From contig JAFIHF010000064.1 in assembly GCA_017848855.1 (NCBI GenBank), positions 1 to 57,715 of the forward strand: a DNA stretch of 57,715 nt, in the 5' to 3' direction. The notes below the pieces were generated by a model. That model saw only the letters and a list, made by a program, of their open reading frames with translations, searched no databases and was not told the origin of the DNA. Origin of the DNA: Rhodanobacter denitrificans (GTDB lineage: Bacteria > Pseudomonadota > Gammaproteobacteria > Xanthomonadales > Rhodanobacteraceae). The position numbers and the translations under genes are program-made. Below are positions 47,826 through 57,637 of the stretch, in pieces (within the stretch, counting starts at the first letter, position 1; the number at the start of each line of letters is the position of its first letter).

Positions 47826-50801
47826 TCAGGGTGCCGCGCCTTGCCGTGGCTCTTCTTCCGTCGGCTTCGCAGGGGTTTCCTCCGGCTGGGCCTCGGGCTG
47901 GACAAGCGGAGCGGGGGCGCTGGCGATGTCGACGTGGCCCAACAGATCGCCCTGTCGCGGCTGCGCGGTGGCGGGCGAGGCATGTCCGTTGACGGGCGCA
48001 TGCGGGGCTTCCGCAGGCGTCTCCGCAACCGGGGACGGAGCCGGCGCGGGAGCCTGGATCGGTGCGGCCGTCTCCGTGGCGTCGCGCTTTTCGACAGCAG
48101 CGATCGACGGCGCGGATTCGCGTGCCGGATTCGCTTCGCTGGCCGGAGCGCTGCTCGCCTCGGCCGGGCGTGCCGTTTCCGTGGCCGACGGGCTCAGTGC
48201 CGCGGGCTTCTCCGGGATCGGCGGCAGCGGCGGCAGGCTGAAGGCGGTGGCGACGGCGGCGGCCAGCGGCGCTTCGGTCAGCACCACGCGGGCCGGCTCG
48301 TGGCGCTCGGCCTGCGGCGGCGTGCTGCGCGGCGCGGGAACCGCACGTGGCGCGGCAGGCGCCGGCGCAACCGATGCCGGCGCGGCCGCAGGCCTGGCCT
48401 GCTCGCCGGCGGTTTCGGTTTCCTCGCGGTCCTCGTCATCCAGTTCGCCGATCTGCTCGGCGTTCTGCAGCGAGCCAGCGGCGGCTTCGTCGTGACGGCG
48501 ACGGCGGCGGCCGCCGCGGCGGCCGCGACGACGGCGGGCCGGACCTTCGGCGTCGCCGGCGGCGGCATCGGTGGCTTCCTGCCCGGCGGCAGCCGGCAGG
48601 TTCGTCAGCTTGGTCTCGTCGACGGGCTCGGCCGGCGCGGTTGCGACGGCAGGACGCGCTGCCGGCGCTTCCGGCTTCGGCGCCGCCGCTGCGGCCGGAG
48701 CCGCAGGCTTGCGCTCGCTGCGTTCGGCCTGGGCGGGCTTGTTGCCTTCCGCGGCGTTGGCGCGGGGCTGCTGTTGGCGCTCCGGCTTCGGCGCCTGGGC
48801 ATTGGCCTGCGCCGGCGGGCGCTGCGCGCCCTCGTTGCCCTGCTGGCGGTTGTTGCGGTTCTGCTGCTGCGCGTTCTGCGGGTTCGGCTTGGCCGACGGC
48901 GCACCGCCTTCGCGGCGCTGACGGTTGCCGCCGCTGCCCTGCGCGTTGCGGTTGCGTTCGTCGCGGCGCGGCTGCTGTTGCTGGCGGCTGCCGCGCGCGT
49001 TGCCCTTGTCGCCGTCGTTCGACGGCGCGGCGACCGGCGTGGCGGCGGCCGCTGCCGCGGTGCCGCTGCGGAACCAGCCGAACAGGCGGGAGATGATGCC
49101 GCCGCTCGGCGCGGCGGCGACCGGCGCCGGCGCGCTCGGGCGGCGCGCGGCCTGCGGTGCGGGAGCGGGCGCAGGGGCGGGCGCTTCCTCGCGCACCGGC
49201 GCCGGCGTGGCCGGCACGATGCCGCTGACCGCGGGCTGCTCGTTGCTGCCCAGCGCTTGGCCCATCTTCGGCACCGGCGCGGCTTCGACCGCGGTGAGGC
49301 GCTCGTAGCTGGGCTTGCTGTGCTCGCCCATGTCCGCTTCCTTGATCCGCTGGATCTGGATGTGCGGGGTCTGCAGCTTGTCGTCGGCCACGATCACCAC
49401 GTGCGCCTTGTGGCGCAGCTCGATCTCGACCACGCTGGCGCGCTTCTCGTTGAGCAGGAAGTTGGCCACCGTGGGCGGCGCCTGCACCAGCACCTGGCCG
49501 GTGTTGTCCTTCATCGCGTGCTCTTCGATCAGGCGCAGGGTGGACAGCGCCAGCGATTCCACGCTGCGGATCTGGCCGTGGCCTTCGCAGCGCGGGCAGA
49601 CGATCTGGGTGGCTTCACCGAGGCTGGGACGCAGGCGCTGGCGCGACATCTCCAGCAGGCCGAAGCGGCTGATGCGGCCCACCTGCACGCGCGCGCGGTC
49701 GAGCTTCAGCGCGTCCTTGAGCTTGTCCTCCACCTCGCGCTGGTGGCGCGGGCTGTCCATGTCGATGAAGTCGATCACGATCAGGCCGCCGGCGTCGCGG
49801 ATGCGGCACTGGCGGGCGATCTCCACCGCGGCCTCGAGGTTGGTGTTGAACGCCGTCTCCTCGATGTCCGAGCCCTTGGTGGCCTTGGCCGAGTTGATGT
49901 CGATCGCGGTGAGCGCCTCGGTCTGGTCTATCACGATCGAGCCGCCGGAGGGCAGGCGCACCTGGCGGTCGAACACGCTCGCGATCTGGGTCTCGATCTG
50001 GTAGCGGCTGAACAGCGGGGTGTCGTCCTTGTACAGCTTGAGCTTGCGCAGCGAGGTGGGCATCACCTGCTGCATGAACTCGCGGGCGTCCTCGTACAGC
50101 GATTCCTCGTCGATCAGGATCTCGCCGATGTCGCTGCGCAGGTAGTCGCGCAGGGCGCGGATGAACAGCTTGGATTCCTGGTAGATCAGGAACGGCGCCT
50201 TGCGCGAGCTGGCGGCTTCGGAGATCGAGCGCCACAGGGTCAGCAGGTAGTCCAGATCCCACTGCAGCTCTTCGGCGTCGCGGCCCAGGCCCGCGGTGCG
50301 CACGATCAGGCCGACGTCGTCGGGCACGGTGACGTGCTCCAGCGCCTCCTTCAGCGCCTGCCGGTCCTCGCCCTCGATCCGGCGCGAGACGCCGCCGGCC
50401 TTCGGGTTGTTCGGCATCAGCACCATGTAGCGGCCGGCCAGCGAGATGAAGGTGGTGAGCGCGGCGCCCTTGTTGCCGCGTTCCTCCTTCTCGACCTGCA
50501 CGACCACTTCCTGGCCTTCCTTCAGCAGCTCGCGGATGCCCGCCTTGTGCGGGTTCAGGCCGGGGGTGAAGTACTGCTCGGCGATCTCCTTCAGCGGCAG
50601 GAAGCCGTGGCGTTCGGCGCCGTAGTCGACGAAACAGGCTTCCAGGGATTGCTCCACGCGGGTGATGCGGCCCTTGTAGATATTGGCCTTTTTCTGTTCG
50701 CGGGAGGGGATTTCGATGTCGAGATCGTAGAGGTTCTGGCCATCGACGATGGCCACGCGCAACTCTTCACGCTGAGTTGCGTTGATCAACATGCGCTTCA
50801 T
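47826..50801 (-). CDS. rne: Ribonuclease E
   Basis: 991 aa endoribonuclease that starts mRNA decay, processes rRNA and tRNA and scaffolds the degradosome at the inner membrane. Start [10 protein letters not shown] is standard. S1 RNA-binding domain (about 35-120), catalytic core with DFIDMDS containing the Mg-binding aspartates, and zinc-link Cys402/Cys405 in CPRCEGHG. The C-terminal half is disordered: a conserved [14 protein letters not shown] segment that may be the membrane-targeting helix, Arg/Gln-rich stretches, an [14 protein letters not shown] block and long Ala/Pro tracts. Divergent from rluC, as in many proteobacteria. Confidence 0.95.
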   Translation of the reverse strand: MKRMLINATQREELRVAIVDGQNLYDLDIEIPSREQKKANIYKGRITRVEQSLEACFVDYGAERHGFLPLKEIAEQYFTPGLNPHKAGIRELLKEGQEVVVQVEKEERGNKGAALTTFISLAGRYMVLMPNNPKAGGVSRRIEGEDRQALKEALEHVTVPDDVGLIVRTAGLGRDAEELQWDLDYLLTLWRSISEAASSRKAPFLIYQESKLFIRALRDYLRSDIGEILIDEESLYEDAREFMQQVMPTSLRKLKLYKDDTPLFSRYQIETQIASVFDRQVRLPSGGSIVIDQTEALTAIDINSAKATKGSDIEETAFNTNLEAAVEIARQCRIRDAGGLIVIDFIDMDSPRHQREVEDKLKDALKLDRARVQVGRISRFGLLEMSRQRLRPSLGEATQIVCPRCEGHGQIRSVESLALSTLRLIEEHAMKDNTGQVLVQAPPTVANFLLNEKRASVVEIELRHKAHVVIVADDKLQTPHIQIQRIKEADMGEHSKPSYERLTAVEAAPVPKMGQALGSNEQPAVSGIVPATPAPVREEAPAPAPAPAPQAARRPSAPAPVAAAPSGGIISRLFGWFRSGTAAAAAATPVAAPSNDGDKGNARGSRQQQQPRRDERNRNAQGSGGNRQRREGGAPSAKPNPQNAQQQNRNNRQQGNEGAQRPPAQANAQAPKPERQQQPRANAAEGNKPAQAERSERKPAAPAAAAAPKPEAPAARPAVATAPAEPVDETKLTNLPAAAGQEATDAAAGDAEGPARRRRGRRGGRRRRRHDEAAAGSLQNAEQIGELDDEDREETETAGEQARPAAAPASVAPAPAAPRAVPAPRSTPPQAERHEPARVVLTEAPLAAAVATAFSLPPLPPIPEKPAALSPSATETARPAEASSAPASEANPARESAPSIAAVEKRDATETAAPIQAPAPAPSPVAETPAEAPHAPVNGHASPATAQPRQGDLLGHVDIASAPAPLVQPEAQPEETPAKPTEEEPRQGAAP

Positions 50802-51134
50802 TGTAGTTTTCCTCGGCTCGCCCGCGCGTCGCGTGCCGCGGTGGCGCCGGGATGGGCGGCCTGCCGGGGATCGCGCCGCAGCGGTGGAGCGGCTCATGTG
50901 ACGGCGCCGTTCCCGGCGCCCGGATTGTTCGGTCAGCTGCGTCTGTCGCGCCGTGGCCACCGGGCTTCGGGCAAACGACGGCCCGAACCGTTACGATGAA
51001 AGGGAGTCGCGACCGCTGCCATGGGCAGGCGGCGCAATCCTCGCCGGCGTGACGGGCGGGGCCCCGGCCCGAGCCGGGTTCGGCGGGCAGGGATTGACGC
51101 CGCCCGAGTATCCTATTTCGACAGGTTTTTTTCA
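50802..51134. promoter_or_regulatory. Divergent rne-rluC upstream region
   Basis: 333 bases without a gene. In E. coli the rne 5' leader is long (about 360 nt) and RNase E uses it to control its own message; the spacing here would allow a similar leader. I see no clear promoter motif or conserved hairpin, so function is inferred from position only. Confidence 0.4.
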
Positions 51135-52139
51135 ATGCAGACGGCAACTTCCCGCGACGTACCTCACGGTGTGCGTCAAGTCGCGATCGGCCCCGAGCGG
51201 GACGGCCAGCGGATCGACAACGCGCTGGCGACCCTGCTCAAGGGGGTGCCGAAAAGCATGATCTACCGCCTGCTGCGCACCGGCCAGGTGCGCGTGAACG
51301 GCAAGCGGGCGAAGCCGGATACGCGGCTAAGCGACGGCGATATGCTGCGAATTCCGCCGATCCGGGTGGCCGAACACCCCGAAGGGCGGGAGGCGCCCGA
51401 CACCTTGGTCTCGTCGCTGGCCGAGACGGTGATCTTCGAGGACAAGCACTTCCTGGTGATCGACAAGCCCTCCGGCATCGCCAGCCACGGCGGCAGCGGG
51501 GTCAGCCACGGCGCGATCGAGCTGCTGCGCGCGGCGCGCCCCCACGAGTCGCTGGAACTGGTGCACCGGCTGGACCGCGACACCAGCGGCGTGCTGGTGC
51601 TGGCCAAGTCGCGGGCGGGGCTGGTCGGCCTGCAGGCGGCGATCCGCGCCGGCGAGGTCACCAAGCAGTACCTGTGCCTGATGGTGGGGCATCCGCCCAA
51701 GGCGAAGTTCGACGTCAACGCGCCGCTGCGCAAGTCCATCCTGCAGGGCGGCGAGCGCATGGTGCGGGTGGACGAGGGCGGCAAGCCCGCGCTCACCTTC
51801 TTCCGCGAGATGGAGCAGTACCCCGGCGCGCGCCTGATGCAGGCCACCTTGGGCACCGGCCGCACCCACCAGATCCGCGTGCATGCCGCCCACGTCGGCC
51901 ACCCGCTGGCCGGCGACCCGAAATACGGCGACCGCGAGATGAACAAACGCTTCCGCGAGATGGGCTTGCAGCGGCTGTTCCTGCACGCGTCGCACCTCAG
52001 CTTCGAACTGGACGGGCGCCTGTACAGCTTCTCAGCGCCGCTGCCGGACGACCTGAAGGCCTTCCTCGACGTGCTGGCGGTGAAGGGCAAGCATCTGCCC
52101 TATATCCAGGCCGCAGCTAAAGAAAGAAGCGCGCGCTGA
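51135..52139 (+). CDS. rluC: 23S rRNA pseudouridine synthase RluC
   Basis: 334 aa RluA-family enzyme that modifies 23S rRNA uridines (955, 2504, 2580 in E. coli). N-terminal S4 RNA-binding domain (about 20-80, KSMIYRLLRTGQVRVNGKR) and catalytic domain with the active aspartate in HRLDRDTSG. RTHQIRVHAAHVGHPLAGD completes the site. Divergent from rne. Its 3' end overlaps the convergent CPBP gene by 23 bases. Confidence 0.94.
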   Translation: MQTATSRDVPHGVRQVAIGPERDGQRIDNALATLLKGVPKSMIYRLLRTGQVRVNGKRAKPDTRLSDGDMLRIPPIRVAEHPEGREAPDTLVSSLAETVIFEDKHFLVIDKPSGIASHGGSGVSHGAIELLRAARPHESLELVHRLDRDTSGVLVLAKSRAGLVGLQAAIRAGEVTKQYLCLMVGHPPKAKFDVNAPLRKSILQGGERMVRVDEGGKPALTFFREMEQYPGARLMQATLGTGRTHQIRVHAAHVGHPLAGDPKYGDREMNKRFREMGLQRLFLHASHLSFELDGRLYSFSAPLPDDLKAFLDVLAVKGKHLPYIQAAAKERSAR

Positions 52140-53619
52140 CCTCCAGCGAACGCAGCAGGCCGCCCACCAGCCCGGCCTCCACCAGCAGGGCGCAGGCCGT
52201 ATGCGCCACGGCCACCGGCAGCAGTGCGCGCGTGCGTCGGAAGCACCACGCCCACCACAGCTCGGCCAGCAGGCAGAGCTGCATCAGCGCGCCGTTCGGC
52301 GTGTGCATCAGGGCGAACGCCAGCGCGGTGAGCAGCACGGCGAGGGCCGGCGGCAGGCGGCCGCCCTCGAGCCGGCGCAGCACCACGGCCAGCATCAGCC
52401 ATTGCTGCAGGATCGCCCACAGCAGGTAGGTCAGCACGTGGCCGAACGTGGGTGTCCTGTAGTGTCCACCGAAACTTGCGACCAGCAGCCCGGCCAGCGG
52501 CAGCAGCGCGAGCGGCAACAGCCAGGCGCGCCAGCCGCCACTCCAGCGCCAACCGGCCGGCCGTTGCCGCCATTCCGCCTGCGCCGCGAACAGCAGCGCG
52601 CCGGCAAAGACCAGCAGACCAGGCAGCGTCAGCCGCAAACCCAGTTGCAAGCCGATGACCAGCCACAGCGGCCCGGCGAGGCAGGCGGCGAGTTCCCACC
52701 AGTGGCGTTGCGGCAGGCGCGGCGAATACCAAGCCAAGCCGGCCAGCGCCAGCAGATACGCGATCGTGCCCGCCCATGGCAGCCAGGCGCGATCGACTGA
52801 TGAGGCGGCCACCGGCACATCGCCCTGCGGCAGGATCAGCGCGCCGGGCCGTTGCCGCCAGACCCGTTCACGCAGGGCCAACTGCGTTTCGGCCGAGGCA
52901 CCGGCCGGTAGGGCGATCCAGGGCGCTGCCGGCAAGGCGGTGTCGGCGAGTTGTCGCGTGGCCGTTGCCGGGTCGGGCGACAGTTGCAGCGTGGGTTGCG
53001 CGGGAATGGGTAACGGTGCGCCGCGCCTCAGCGCCACCGCGTCCAGATGCAGCGCGGCGCGAGCGGGCAGCGCCAGCTTCAGCCGCAGCACCTCGATCCG
53101 CTGCGGCACGGCGCAGTCGCTGCCGTCGGCGGCCTGCCAGTGCAACTGGCGCAGATCGAACACGACATGCAGCGGGCCGGCCGCGACCGGCGTGTCCTGC
53201 CAGCCGTAGCAACCCGGCTGCCCCAGTCGCGGCTGCCAGGCCACGCCCAGCCGGAACGGCGCATCGGCCGCGCCGCGCAGCACGAGCAGCGGCCAGTGGC
53301 CGGGATCGAGCATGCCGCTCACCGGCAGGCCCAGCTCGAACGGCGCGCCGTCGCGGCTGGCGATACGCAGGCCGTCGTCGGCGCGCCGCACGTCGGCGGC
53401 GCCGAACGCGCGTCCGGCGACGAGGTCGTGCGGCTGGCGCAGCCGCCATTGCCACAGCGGCTGGCCTTGCGCGATCAAGGCAGTTTGCCGATCCGCCACC
53501 AGCCGCAGATGCGCGGCGGTGATGCGCGCGGCCAAGTCGTGCAGGCCGAACAGCAGCAAGGCCGTCAGCAGCGCGAAGCCGGCGCCGGCGAGCAGTCGTC
53601 GCGGAACGGAGCGCCGCAC
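52117..53619 (-). CDS. CPBP (Abi/CAAX-protease-like) membrane protein with variant active site
   Basis: 500 aa. One N-terminal helix (about 8-25), a large extracytoplasmic region (about 30-250), then a multi-helix membrane domain of the CPBP type (about 265-500). Expected motifs are EExxxR, FxxxH and a last His; here the first reads QQWLMLAVVLRR (both glutamates replaced by glutamine), while FALMH and AVAHTACALL keep the histidines. Protease activity is therefore doubtful. GTG 53619 begins 3 bases after the phhB stop, indicating cotranscription. Upstream extension of the frame overlaps phhB and is rejected. Confidence 0.7.
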   Translation of the reverse strand: MRRSVPRRLLAGAGFALLTALLLFGLHDLAARITAAHLRLVADRQTALIAQGQPLWQWRLRQPHDLVAGRAFGAADVRRADDGLRIASRDGAPFELGLPVSGMLDPGHWPLLVLRGAADAPFRLGVAWQPRLGQPGCYGWQDTPVAAGPLHVVFDLRQLHWQAADGSDCAVPQRIEVLRLKLALPARAALHLDAVALRRGAPLPIPAQPTLQLSPDPATATRQLADTALPAAPWIALPAGASAETQLALRERVWRQRPGALILPQGDVPVAASSVDRAWLPWAGTIAYLLALAGLAWYSPRLPQRHWWELAACLAGPLWLVIGLQLGLRLTLPGLLVFAGALLFAAQAEWRQRPAGWRWSGGWRAWLLPLALLPLAGLLVASFGGHYRTPTFGHVLTYLLWAILQQWLMLAVVLRRLEGGRLPPALAVLLTALAFALMHTPNGALMQLCLLAELWWAWCFRRTRALLPVAVAHTACALLVEAGLVGGLLRSLEVSARFFL

Positions 53620-53621
53620 GC

Positions 53622-53963
53622 TCAGCGCGCCAGCAGCGCCTCGACCTTGGCCGCGCAGACGATGTCGTTGAGCGAGAGCCCGCCCACGTCGTGGGTGGAC
53701 CACAACAGCTGGCAGTGACCGTAGCCGGCCTCGATGTCGGGGTGGTGATCCTCGTGGTTGGCCATGTAGCCCACCGCGTTGATGAAGCCCAGCGTGTGGT
53801 GGAAATCCGGGAAGCGGAAATCCTTGACGATGGCGCGGCCGTCCGCGGCGAGCTCCCAGCCCGGCAGCAGTTGCAGCAGCTGGGTGATCTTGTCCGCGCT
53901 CAGCGCGTGCTCCTTGCCCTTGCGCGGCTGGCAATGCTGGTTGGCGAAATCGTGGATGTTCAT
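53622..53963 (-). CDS. phhB: Pterin-4a-carbinolamine dehydratase
   Basis: 113 aa. Recycles the pterin cofactor of phenylalanine hydroxylase by dehydrating 4a-hydroxytetrahydropterin. Active-site signature in DFHHTLGFINAVGYMANHEDHHPDIEAGY, with the histidine pair and EDHHPD. phhA is not in the window. First gene of a pair with the CPBP protein. Confidence 0.93.
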   Translation of the reverse strand: MNIHDFANQHCQPRKGKEHALSADKITQLLQLLPGWELAADGRAIVKDFRFPDFHHTLGFINAVGYMANHEDHHPDIEAGYGHCQLLWSTHDVGGLSLNDIVCAAKVEALLAR

Positions 53964-54119
53964 GGGTGCTCCGATCGGCAGGCAAAGACAAGGCGCGCAG
54001 CGTCGAAGCTGCGCGCGAAAATGTCAAAGCCTGCGGGCGGCGGCTAAACCGTACTAAAATGGTGCTGATTCGACGAGGCGCGTTGGCGTGCCCGCCGCGA
54101 CTTCCGCCACAGGTGAAGC

Positions 54120-54728
54120 ATGATCGAGATTTCCGAACGCGCGCAGCAGCATTTCCGCCGTTTGCTGGCGCAGCAGGGCAGCGAAGGGCTGGGCATCCGC
54201 CTGCACGTGACCGAGCCGGGCACGCCCGCGGCGAACTGCGAGCTGGAGTTCTGCGAGCCGGCCGAGCTGCTCGGCAACGAGTGGACGATCGAGTGCGCCG
54301 GCTTCGACTTCCACGTCGCCGGCGACAGCGCCTCGTGGCTGGACGGCGCCAGCATCGACTTCGAGCCGAACGCCACCGGCGGCCTGCTCAACATCCGCGC
54401 GCCGAAGATCAAGGGCCATGTGCCGGGGCTGGAAGCCGGGGTGATCGAGCGCGTGCGCTACGTGCTCGACGCCGAGATCAATCCGCGCCTGGCCTCGCAC
54501 GGCGGCCGCGTCACCCTGTTGGAGGTCGACGCCGAGGGCGTGGTGAAGCTGCAGTTCGGCGGCGGCTGCCACGGCTGCGGCATGGTCGACGTCACCCTGA
54601 AGCAGGGTGTGGAAAAGACCTTGCGCGAACGCGTGCCCGAAGTGACCGCGGTGCGCGACGCCACCGACCACGGCGGCGGCAAGCAGCCGTATTACAACAA
54701 GCACGGCGGCAAGTCGGCGCTGGCTTGA
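54120..54728 (+). CDS. nfuA: Fe-S biogenesis protein NfuA
   Basis: 202 aa scaffold/carrier of [4Fe-4S] clusters. N-terminal degenerate A-type domain (about 1-95) and C-terminal NifU-like domain (about 105-190) with cluster ligands Cys150 and Cys153 in GGCHGCGM. Length and layout match NfuA. Followed by a strong terminator. Confidence 0.95.
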   Translation: MIEISERAQQHFRRLLAQQGSEGLGIRLHVTEPGTPAANCELEFCEPAELLGNEWTIECAGFDFHVAGDSASWLDGASIDFEPNATGGLLNIRAPKIKGHVPGLEAGVIERVRYVLDAEINPRLASHGGRVTLLEVDAEGVVKLQFGGGCHGCGMVDVTLKQGVEKTLRERVPEVTAVRDATDHGGGKQPYYNKHGGKSALA

Positions 54729-54743
54729 GGAGAAGGTCCCGCT

Positions 54744-54784
54744 GCAACGAGAAAGCCCGCCGAAATGGCGGGCTTTCTCGTTGC
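54744..54784. terminator. Bidirectional terminator between nfuA and cytochrome c gene
   Basis: Perfect 18-bp stem (54744-54761 with 54767-54784), GAAAT loop, A- and T-rich flanks, between convergent genes. Confidence 0.92.
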
Positions 54785-54798
54785 GAGGCGCACGGCGG

Positions 54799-55149
54799 TT
54801 AGTCGCCCTGCACGTGCCCCTTCAGCGTGTCGAGCTTGGTCGGCAGACTGGAGAAGTAGGCGGCGACGTCCTCGATGTCCTGATCCGAGAGCGTGGACAC
54901 CATGCCCTTCATGATCGGGTTGTCGCGCCCGCCGCTCTTGTACTCGTGCAGCACCTGCTGGATGTAGGCGTTGTACTGACCGGCGAGGCGCGGGTACTGC
55001 GGGTCGACCGCGTTGCCGTCGGTGCCGTGGCAGGCGAAGCAGGCGGCGGCCTTGGTCTTGCCGTTCGCGGCGTTGCCGCTGGCCAGGAGCGGGGCGGAGG
55101 CGAGCGCCAGGAAGGCGCCGCACGAAAGCAGGGCGAGTGCGCGTTGCAT
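54799..55149 (-). CDS. Periplasmic monohaem cytochrome c (class I)
   Basis: 116 aa. Signal peptide (about 1-24), haem-binding CFACH, and the axial methionine in the IMKGM segment with the GGRDNPIMKGM pattern of cytochrome c4/c5 relatives. Carries electrons in the periplasm, probably to a terminal oxidase. Directly downstream of a second, similar cytochrome on the same strand (14 bases apart), suggesting one operon and an old duplication. Confidence 0.88.
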   Translation of the reverse strand: MQRALALLSCGAFLALASAPLLASGNAANGKTKAAACFACHGTDGNAVDPQYPRLAGQYNAYIQQVLHEYKSGGRDNPIMKGMVSTLSDQDIEDVAAYFSSLPTKLDTLKGHVQGD

Positions 55150-55163
55150 GCGGAATCCTTCGG

Positions 55164-55493
55164 TCACTTGTTCGGCGAGAGGCTGGACAGATAGGCGGCG
55201 ATGTCCTGGATGTTCTGCTCGGACAGGCTTTGCGCCTGCGCCACCATCGTCGGATACGTGCGGTCGCCGTTCTTGTATCCGTTCAGCGCATTGATGAGGT
55301 ACTGCTCGTTCTGCCCGGCGATCTTCGGCACCGGGTAGTCGGGATAGGCGTTGGTGTAGCCCGGTACGCCGTGGCAGCCGGCGCAGGTATAGACCAGGGT
55401 GCGGCCCTCGGCCTTGTTGCCTGCGGCATGCGCGCTGGCGGTGGCCAGCAGGGCGGCAGCGGCAACCAGACCGAGTGTGTGCAGTCGTATCAT
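55164..55493 (-). CDS. Periplasmic monohaem cytochrome c (class I)
   Basis: 109 aa. Signal peptide (about 1-23), haem motif CAGCH, then YPVPKIAGQNEQYLINAL and the axial methionine region NGDRTYPTMVAQAQ. Parallel in layout to the downstream cytochrome (haem motif, AGQ-NxY helix, GGR/NGDR loop), so the pair resembles a dihaem cytochrome c4 split in two. A GGGGAA site lies before the ATG. Confidence 0.88.
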   Translation of the reverse strand: MIRLHTLGLVAAAALLATASAHAAGNKAEGRTLVYTCAGCHGVPGYTNAYPDYPVPKIAGQNEQYLINALNGYKNGDRTYPTMVAQAQSLSEQNIQDIAAYLSSLSPNK

Positions 55494-55605
55494 CGAGATC
55501 GTTCCCCAGGTGCGGCGATGGATGCGAATCAATGCAGCAGCCGCTGCAGTATAGACAGCACATCGCGGCATGGACAACCTGTCGCACCCGGTTGATCTGC
55601 GGCAA

Positions 55606-56838
55606 TCAGACCAGGCTGCGGAAGATGTGCACGCCGGCGCTGTATTCGCCCACGATGGTGCCCAGGCTGACCAGGAAGAAGTTCAGCAGGGTGCGCGCCA
55701 CGCGGTTCTTCCACCAGCCGCTCCAGTGCACGATGTCGTCGCGCAGGCTGTCGAAGTCGGCCACGCGCGGGCGGCGTACCCAGGCCTCGGCCATCGCGCT
55801 GATGCCGCCGGCGGGGATGCCGGGCCGGAACGGCTTGATCGGCGCGGCGATGAAGGCGGCGAGGATGCTGAGCGGATGCGCGCCGGCGGCGGCCGCGCCC
55901 AGCGCGGCGAAGCCGCCGGTGAACAGCACCCAGGCAGTGAGCGCCTGCGTGCCCAGCGCGGCATTCTTGTGGAAGGCCCAGGCGATCGCGGCGAACACCG
56001 CCAGCACCAGGCCCACGGCCAGCCATTTCGGCCAGCGCGCCTTCGGCGGCGTCTGCGCCAGGTCGGCTGCGGTGGCAGCCGGATCGTCGCGCCCGTCGCG
56101 CAAGGCCTGGCACATGCCCTTCAGGTGGCCGGCGCCGATCACCACCAGCACGCGGCGCGGCGCGTCCGTAGTCGTGCGTGCGGCTTCCTCGCGCAGGCGC
56201 GCGGCCATGTAGGCGTCGCGCTCGCCGATCAGGCTCTGGTACAGCGGCTTCGACTCGCTGGCGAATTCGCTGAAGGCGCTCTCCAGCATGTCGCCCTGCT
56301 TGAGCTTCTCGATCTCGCTGGCCTCGATCTCCTCGCGCTCGAACACGCTGGCGAGCAGGCCGCCGAGCAGGCCGAAGCGCTGCCAGAAACCCACGCCGTG
56401 CCAGGCGCGCTTGAGCGTGGTGCCGACCTCGCGGTCGATCAGCCACAAGGGCAGGCCGCGCGCCTCGGCGCCGTCCATCGCCGCCTTCATCTCGGCGCCG
56501 GGCTGGATGCCGGACTGTTCGGCGAGGCGCTTCTGGAACGTGGATAGCACCAGGCTCGCCGCGACCATGCCGGCCTTGCCTTGGCGGATTACCTGGAACA
56601 GGTCCATGCGCTTGAACGCGTCGGGATCGCGCATGCCCTGCGCGCGGCTCTCGCACAGCTCCACCGCCACCGCGTCGAAATGCTCGTGCTCCAGCAGCGC
56701 CTCGACCGCCTCCATGCTGGTGCGCGAGACGTGGGCGGTGCCCAGCACCACGTATTCCACGCCGTCGCGCTCGACGCGCTCGATCGGCTGGTCCGCCAGC
56801 ACGGCGGGCAGGGGCAGGGCGGGTTCGGGAACACTCAT
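55606..56838 (-). CDS. TraB/PrgY-family membrane protein
   Basis: 410 aa. N-terminal TraB domain (about 20-250) with VVLGTAHVSRTS, AVAVELCESR and VVIGAGHLKGMC, distantly related to GumN/Tiki-type metalloproteases. The C-terminal part has several membrane helices (about 270-410). PrgY of Enterococcus blocks pheromone signalling, but most bacterial members have no known role. Stands alone; no partner gene. Confidence 0.85.
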   Translation of the reverse strand: MSVPEPALPLPAVLADQPIERVERDGVEYVVLGTAHVSRTSMEAVEALLEHEHFDAVAVELCESRAQGMRDPDAFKRMDLFQVIRQGKAGMVAASLVLSTFQKRLAEQSGIQPGAEMKAAMDGAEARGLPLWLIDREVGTTLKRAWHGVGFWQRFGLLGGLLASVFEREEIEASEIEKLKQGDMLESAFSEFASESKPLYQSLIGERDAYMAARLREEAARTTTDAPRRVLVVIGAGHLKGMCQALRDGRDDPAATAADLAQTPPKARWPKWLAVGLVLAVFAAIAWAFHKNAALGTQALTAWVLFTGGFAALGAAAAGAHPLSILAAFIAAPIKPFRPGIPAGGISAMAEAWVRRPRVADFDSLRDDIVHWSGWWKNRVARTLLNFFLVSLGTIVGEYSAGVHIFRSLV

Positions 56839-57261
56839 GCGCGGGGCGTGCCGGTCACGGGGAAAGTCCAAGCATGGGGACGCGTCCCGGGCGAAGCAAG
56901 CCACTTCTTGCTCGTCATTCCTGCGAGGCGCTTCATCAACGGCCGCAGGGCCGGTCAAGCAGGAGGCGCTTCACAACAGCGAAGCTGGTCATCCAGCGCC
57001 TTTGCGTTCAATGACCTAGAGACACTGGATGACTCGCTACGCTCGCCCCTTCGGGGCCGCCCTGCGGGCGTTCTGCGCGCTACGCGATTGTCCTGCTTTC
57101 GCTCACTGCTGTCCGGAATATTCGATGTTCCAGTTCGCGGGCTCCAAGCGCCGCAGGCTCTCGCCTTGAACGACGAAGCCGAGCGACTCGAATTCGGGAG
57201 GGTGCTGGTTGGTGAATCCCTCTCCCTTCGGGAGAGGGGTGGGGCTCTTGCTGCGTTATCG

Positions 57262-57340
57262 CGAGCGACAAAGCGGTTTCGTGCGCCTGCCGGCGCCCGA
57301 GCTACTTTCTCTTTGCGTGCCCAAAGAGAAAGTAGCCAAA
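57262..57340 (-). repeat. Intergenic repeat with CTTTCTCTTTG hairpin, right copy
   Basis: Inverted relative to the block at 281-361. Contains a perfect 14-bp hairpin, CTACTTTCTCTTTG (57302-57315) with CAAAGAGAAAGTAG (57322-57335). Confidence 0.75.
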
Positions 57341-57637
57341 GAGAAAGGGCACCCCGCGGCGACGCTTTCCGTCCATCCATGGACGGAAAGTCCGTGAGTC
57401 GGGGCCGGGCTTTTCGAGCGGGCTCCTGCCCGCGCGAAAAGGCGTTGCCATCCTTGGCAACGCCCGCTGCGCGGCCTCCTCGTCCCCGCCTCACCGTCGC
57501 CGAGGGGCCCCGGGAAAAGCAGCGCGCTCCAAGCGCGCAGACGCAACAGCAAGATCAAGAGCACCCCACCCGAACCCCCCCCTGCACGCAGGGGAGGGAG
57601 ATACAGCGCGAGGGGAGGCGAAGCGCTGCGAAGCTTT

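Noticed and set aside
47724-50999. 1091-aa plus frame opposite rne
   Set aside because: Shadow of the rne gene, which has the complete RNase E core and zinc-link on the other strand.
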